From NCBI RefSeq assembly GCF_015709525.1, contig NZ_JADNRA010000013.1:1-64000 (forward strand): a stretch of 64,000 nt of DNA, given 5' to 3'. The translations under genes and the position numbers were made by a program. The stretch comes from Methylocystis sp. L43. GTDB lineage: Bacteria; Pseudomonadota; Alphaproteobacteria; Rhizobiales; Beijerinckiaceae. Position 1 is the first letter of the stretch. Each line of letters begins with the position of its first letter. The notes under the pieces were generated by a model. That model was not told where the DNA came from, ran no database searches, and saw only the letters and a list, made by a program, of their open reading frames with translations. Positions 62,334-64,000 of the stretch are shown here, one piece after another.

Positions 62334-64000
62334 TTGACGTCGGACGCCAACGCCCTTCTCGACCGCGCCAAGGTCGTCATTCAGCCTCTCGACGCGAAGA
62401 GGGCCGAAGAGGCGCTCGCCCGCGTGTTGGAGAAGGATGCAGCCGCCGATGGGGCGCTCGCGGCGCTGTTGCGAGAGCGGCCGAACGCGCGCGATCTCCT
62501 GCTCGGCGTATTGGGCGCCTCGCCCTATCTGACCGACCTTTCCGCCCGCGATCCGGCGCGGCTCGCCCGCATCCTCATCTGCGATCCCGCGCAGCGCATT
62601 GAAGCGCTCATCGAAGAAACGCGAAACATCGAAACCCAAGACGAAGCCGAGCTGATGCGCCTGCTGCGGCTCACGAAGCAGGACGCCGCGCTCGTCATCG
62701 CCCTCGCCGATCTTGCCAAAGTCTGGGACATGCCGGAGGCGACGCGGGCGCTGACACGAATCGCCGACGCAACCCTTTCCGCCGCCATTGGCTTCACCCT
62801 GCGCGCCGCTGCGCTCGCGGGAAAAATCGAACTCGCCGATCAGCGCGATCCGGAACGCGGATCCGGATGGATTTTTCTCGGCATGGGCAAGGGCGGCGCC
62901 TTTGAGCTGAACTACTCCTCCGACATTGATCTCATCGTGTTCTTCGACCGGTCGCGCGCGCGCCTCGCCGACCCGTCGGCGGACGTCGATTTCTTCGTCA
63001 AACTGACGAAGCGGATCGTGCGGATCATGAGCGAGCGCACCGTCGACGGCTATGTGTTTCGCGCCGATTTGCGGCTGCGTCCCGATCCGGGCGCGACGCC
63101 GATCGCCATCCCGCTCGAAGCGGCGCTCAGCTATTACGAAAGCATGGGCCAGAACTGGGAGCGCGCCGCCTATATCAAGGCGCGGCCCGTGGCGGGCGAC
63201 ATTTTCGCGGGCGAACAATTCCTGCAGGAGCTCGCGCCCTTCGTCTGGCGCAAATATTTCGACTTCGCCGCCATCGCCGACGTGCATTCGATCAAGCGGC
63301 AAATTCACGCGCATAAGGGACATGGCAAGATCGCCGTCGCCGGTCACAACATCAAGCTCGGACGCGGCGGCATTCGCGAGATCGAATTCTTCGTGCAGAC
63401 GCAGCAGCTCATCACCGGCGGTCGCGATCGGCGCCTGCGCGGGCGCTCGACTCTGGCGATGCTCGACCAGCTCGTCGAGAGCGGCTGGGTGGCGCGCGAG
63501 GCGCGCGACGATCTGCGCGAAGCCTATCTCTTTCTGCGCGACGTCGAGCATCGCATACAGATGGTCGCCGACGAGCAGAAGCACACGCTGCCAGAAACTG
63601 AAGACGGGGTCGCCGTCATCGGCGCCATGATGGGGTTTTCCGGCTACGCCGATTTCGCCGAAGCGCTGCTGAAGCGGCTCGACGTGGTGCAGAGCCATTA
63701 TGCGAAGCTTTTCGAAAGCGCGCCGCAACTCACCTCGTCGGCCGGAAATCTCGTCTTCACCGGCGATGACGACGATCCGGGAACGATCGAGACGCTCGCG
63801 AATATGGGTTTCGCCAATCCCAAGACGGTGACCGCGACCATTCGGGGCTGGCATTTCGGCCGCTACGCCGCGACCCGCTCGACCATCGCGCGCGAACGGC
63901 TGACGGAGCTTACGCCCATCCTGCTCGAAGCCATCGCCGCGACGGAGAACGCCGACGCCGCCTTTCTCGCCTTCGACAGGCTCATCGCGAAACTGCCGGC
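62334..64000 (+). CDS. glnE: Bifunctional glutamine-synthetase adenylyltransferase/deadenylase (3' end outside window)
   Basis: The first 555 codons of GlnE, which adds and removes AMP on glutamine synthetase in response to PII. The nucleotidyl-transferase signature GMGKGGAFELNYSSDIDLIV (about residue 182) and ADLRLRPDPGATPIAIPLEA are followed by ESMGQNWERAAYIKARPVAG and GRGGIREIEFFVQTQQLITG, all of the N-terminal deadenylylase half. The frame runs off the right edge. The TTG at 62334 has AAGG about 10 bases upstream and is the best start I see. No stop codon interrupts the frame to 64000. Confidence 0.96.
   Translation, partial: MTSDANALLDRAKVVIQPLDAKRAEEALARVLEKDAAADGALAALLRERPNARDLLLGVLGASPYLTDLSARDPARLARILICDPAQRIEALIEETRNIETQDEAELMRLLRLTKQDAALVIALADLAKVWDMPEATRALTRIADATLSAAIGFTLRAAALAGKIELADQRDPERGSGWIFLGMGKGGAFELNYSSDIDLIVFFDRSRARLADPSADVDFFVKLTKRIVRIMSERTVDGYVFRADLRLRPDPGATPIAIPLEAALSYYESMGQNWERAAYIKARPVAGDIFAGEQFLQELAPFVWRKYFDFAAIADVHSIKRQIHAHKGHGKIAVAGHNIKLGRGGIREIEFFVQTQQLITGGRDRRLRGRSTLAMLDQLVESGWVAREARDDLREAYLFLRDVEHRIQMVADEQKHTLPETEDGVAVIGAMMGFSGYADFAEALLKRLDVVQSHYAKLFESAPQLTSSAGNLVFTGDDDDPGTIETLANMGFANPKTVTATIRGWHFGRYAATRSTIARERLTELTPILLEAIAATENADAAFLAFDRLIAKLP

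Overview
The window is GC-rich, gene-dense chromosomal DNA from an alphaproteobacterium, most likely of the order Hyphomicrobiales (Rhizobiales). A Methylocystis/Methylosinus-like or Beijerinckiaceae relative would fit, but nothing here is diagnostic at genus level. The supporting evidence is a set of typical alphaproteobacterial families (F1-ATPase inhibitor zeta/DUF1476, DUF2244, DUF3422, a RibB with a degenerate GTP-cyclohydrolase half, the long L36 form), both extracellular and intracellular poly-hydroxybutyrate depolymerases, and Rhizobiales-style intergenic palindromes. I see no rRNA, tRNA, CRISPR array or prophage. Most of the window is core metabolism, with small accessory islands between housekeeping genes.

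Layout. 0-5 kb: the 3' end of an IS110-family transposase abutting a REP-like palindrome, a secreted PHB depolymerase, and cobalamin genes (cobU-cbiD on minus; a PEBP gene overlapping cobD on plus). 5-10 kb: intracellular PHB depolymerase, then three putative surface-glycan genes (methyltransferase, WcbI-like, GSCFA) and a DUF1772 protein. 10-15 kb: lpdA, a membrane protein, two tandem unannotated secreted micropeptides ending in CxGYAIC, an L,D-transpeptidase lipoprotein, a histone-deacetylase-like hydrolase and rpmJ. 15-21 kb: a ZnuD-like TonB receptor behind a perfect Zur-like palindrome, queC, a GST, a uracil-DNA glycosylase-family gene and kdsA. 21-27 kb: a Crp/Fnr regulator, a Phd/VapC toxin-antitoxin pair with a perfect operator palindrome, a NiCoT nickel/cobalt permease overlapping tail-to-tail with a membrane adenylate cyclase, queF and a secreted unknown.

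27-38.5 kb: eno, valS, a phosphodiester glycosidase, ribB, a decayed gene, xerC, the zeta inhibitor, and purC-(Uma2)-purS-purQ. 38.5-42 kb: an HxlR regulator divergent from a three-gene, start-stop-overlapped detoxification-type operon (VOC, DUF1428, GST), then holA. 42-51 kb: lptE-leuS, an HdeD-type membrane protein, a YggS protein, a second YkuD transpeptidase, a winged-helix regulator with a degraded receiver, a cNMP-binding protein, a Trp-Gly-repeat secreted protein and phosphoglucomutase. 51-64 kb: a periplasmic alkylsulfatase with a secreted partner, DUF3422, xseB, a CDF zinc exporter, a glyoxalase-like protein, DedA, DUF2244, nth, small secreted or membrane peptides, a DUF815 AAA+ ATPase and the 5' part of glnE.

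Themes. Metal handling recurs: a Zur-controlled outer-membrane receptor, an HD/HD-type CDF exporter, a NiCoT permease and cobalamin synthesis. Cell-envelope functions recur too: two YkuD transpeptidases, lptE, kdsA and glycan modification. Several families of double-hairpin or REP-like palindromes sit between genes. One appears to be interrupted by the IS110 element, and others have been absorbed into annotated-looking N-termini (lptE, DUF815 ATPase). All start choices and functions come from reading the sequence; no database search was run.
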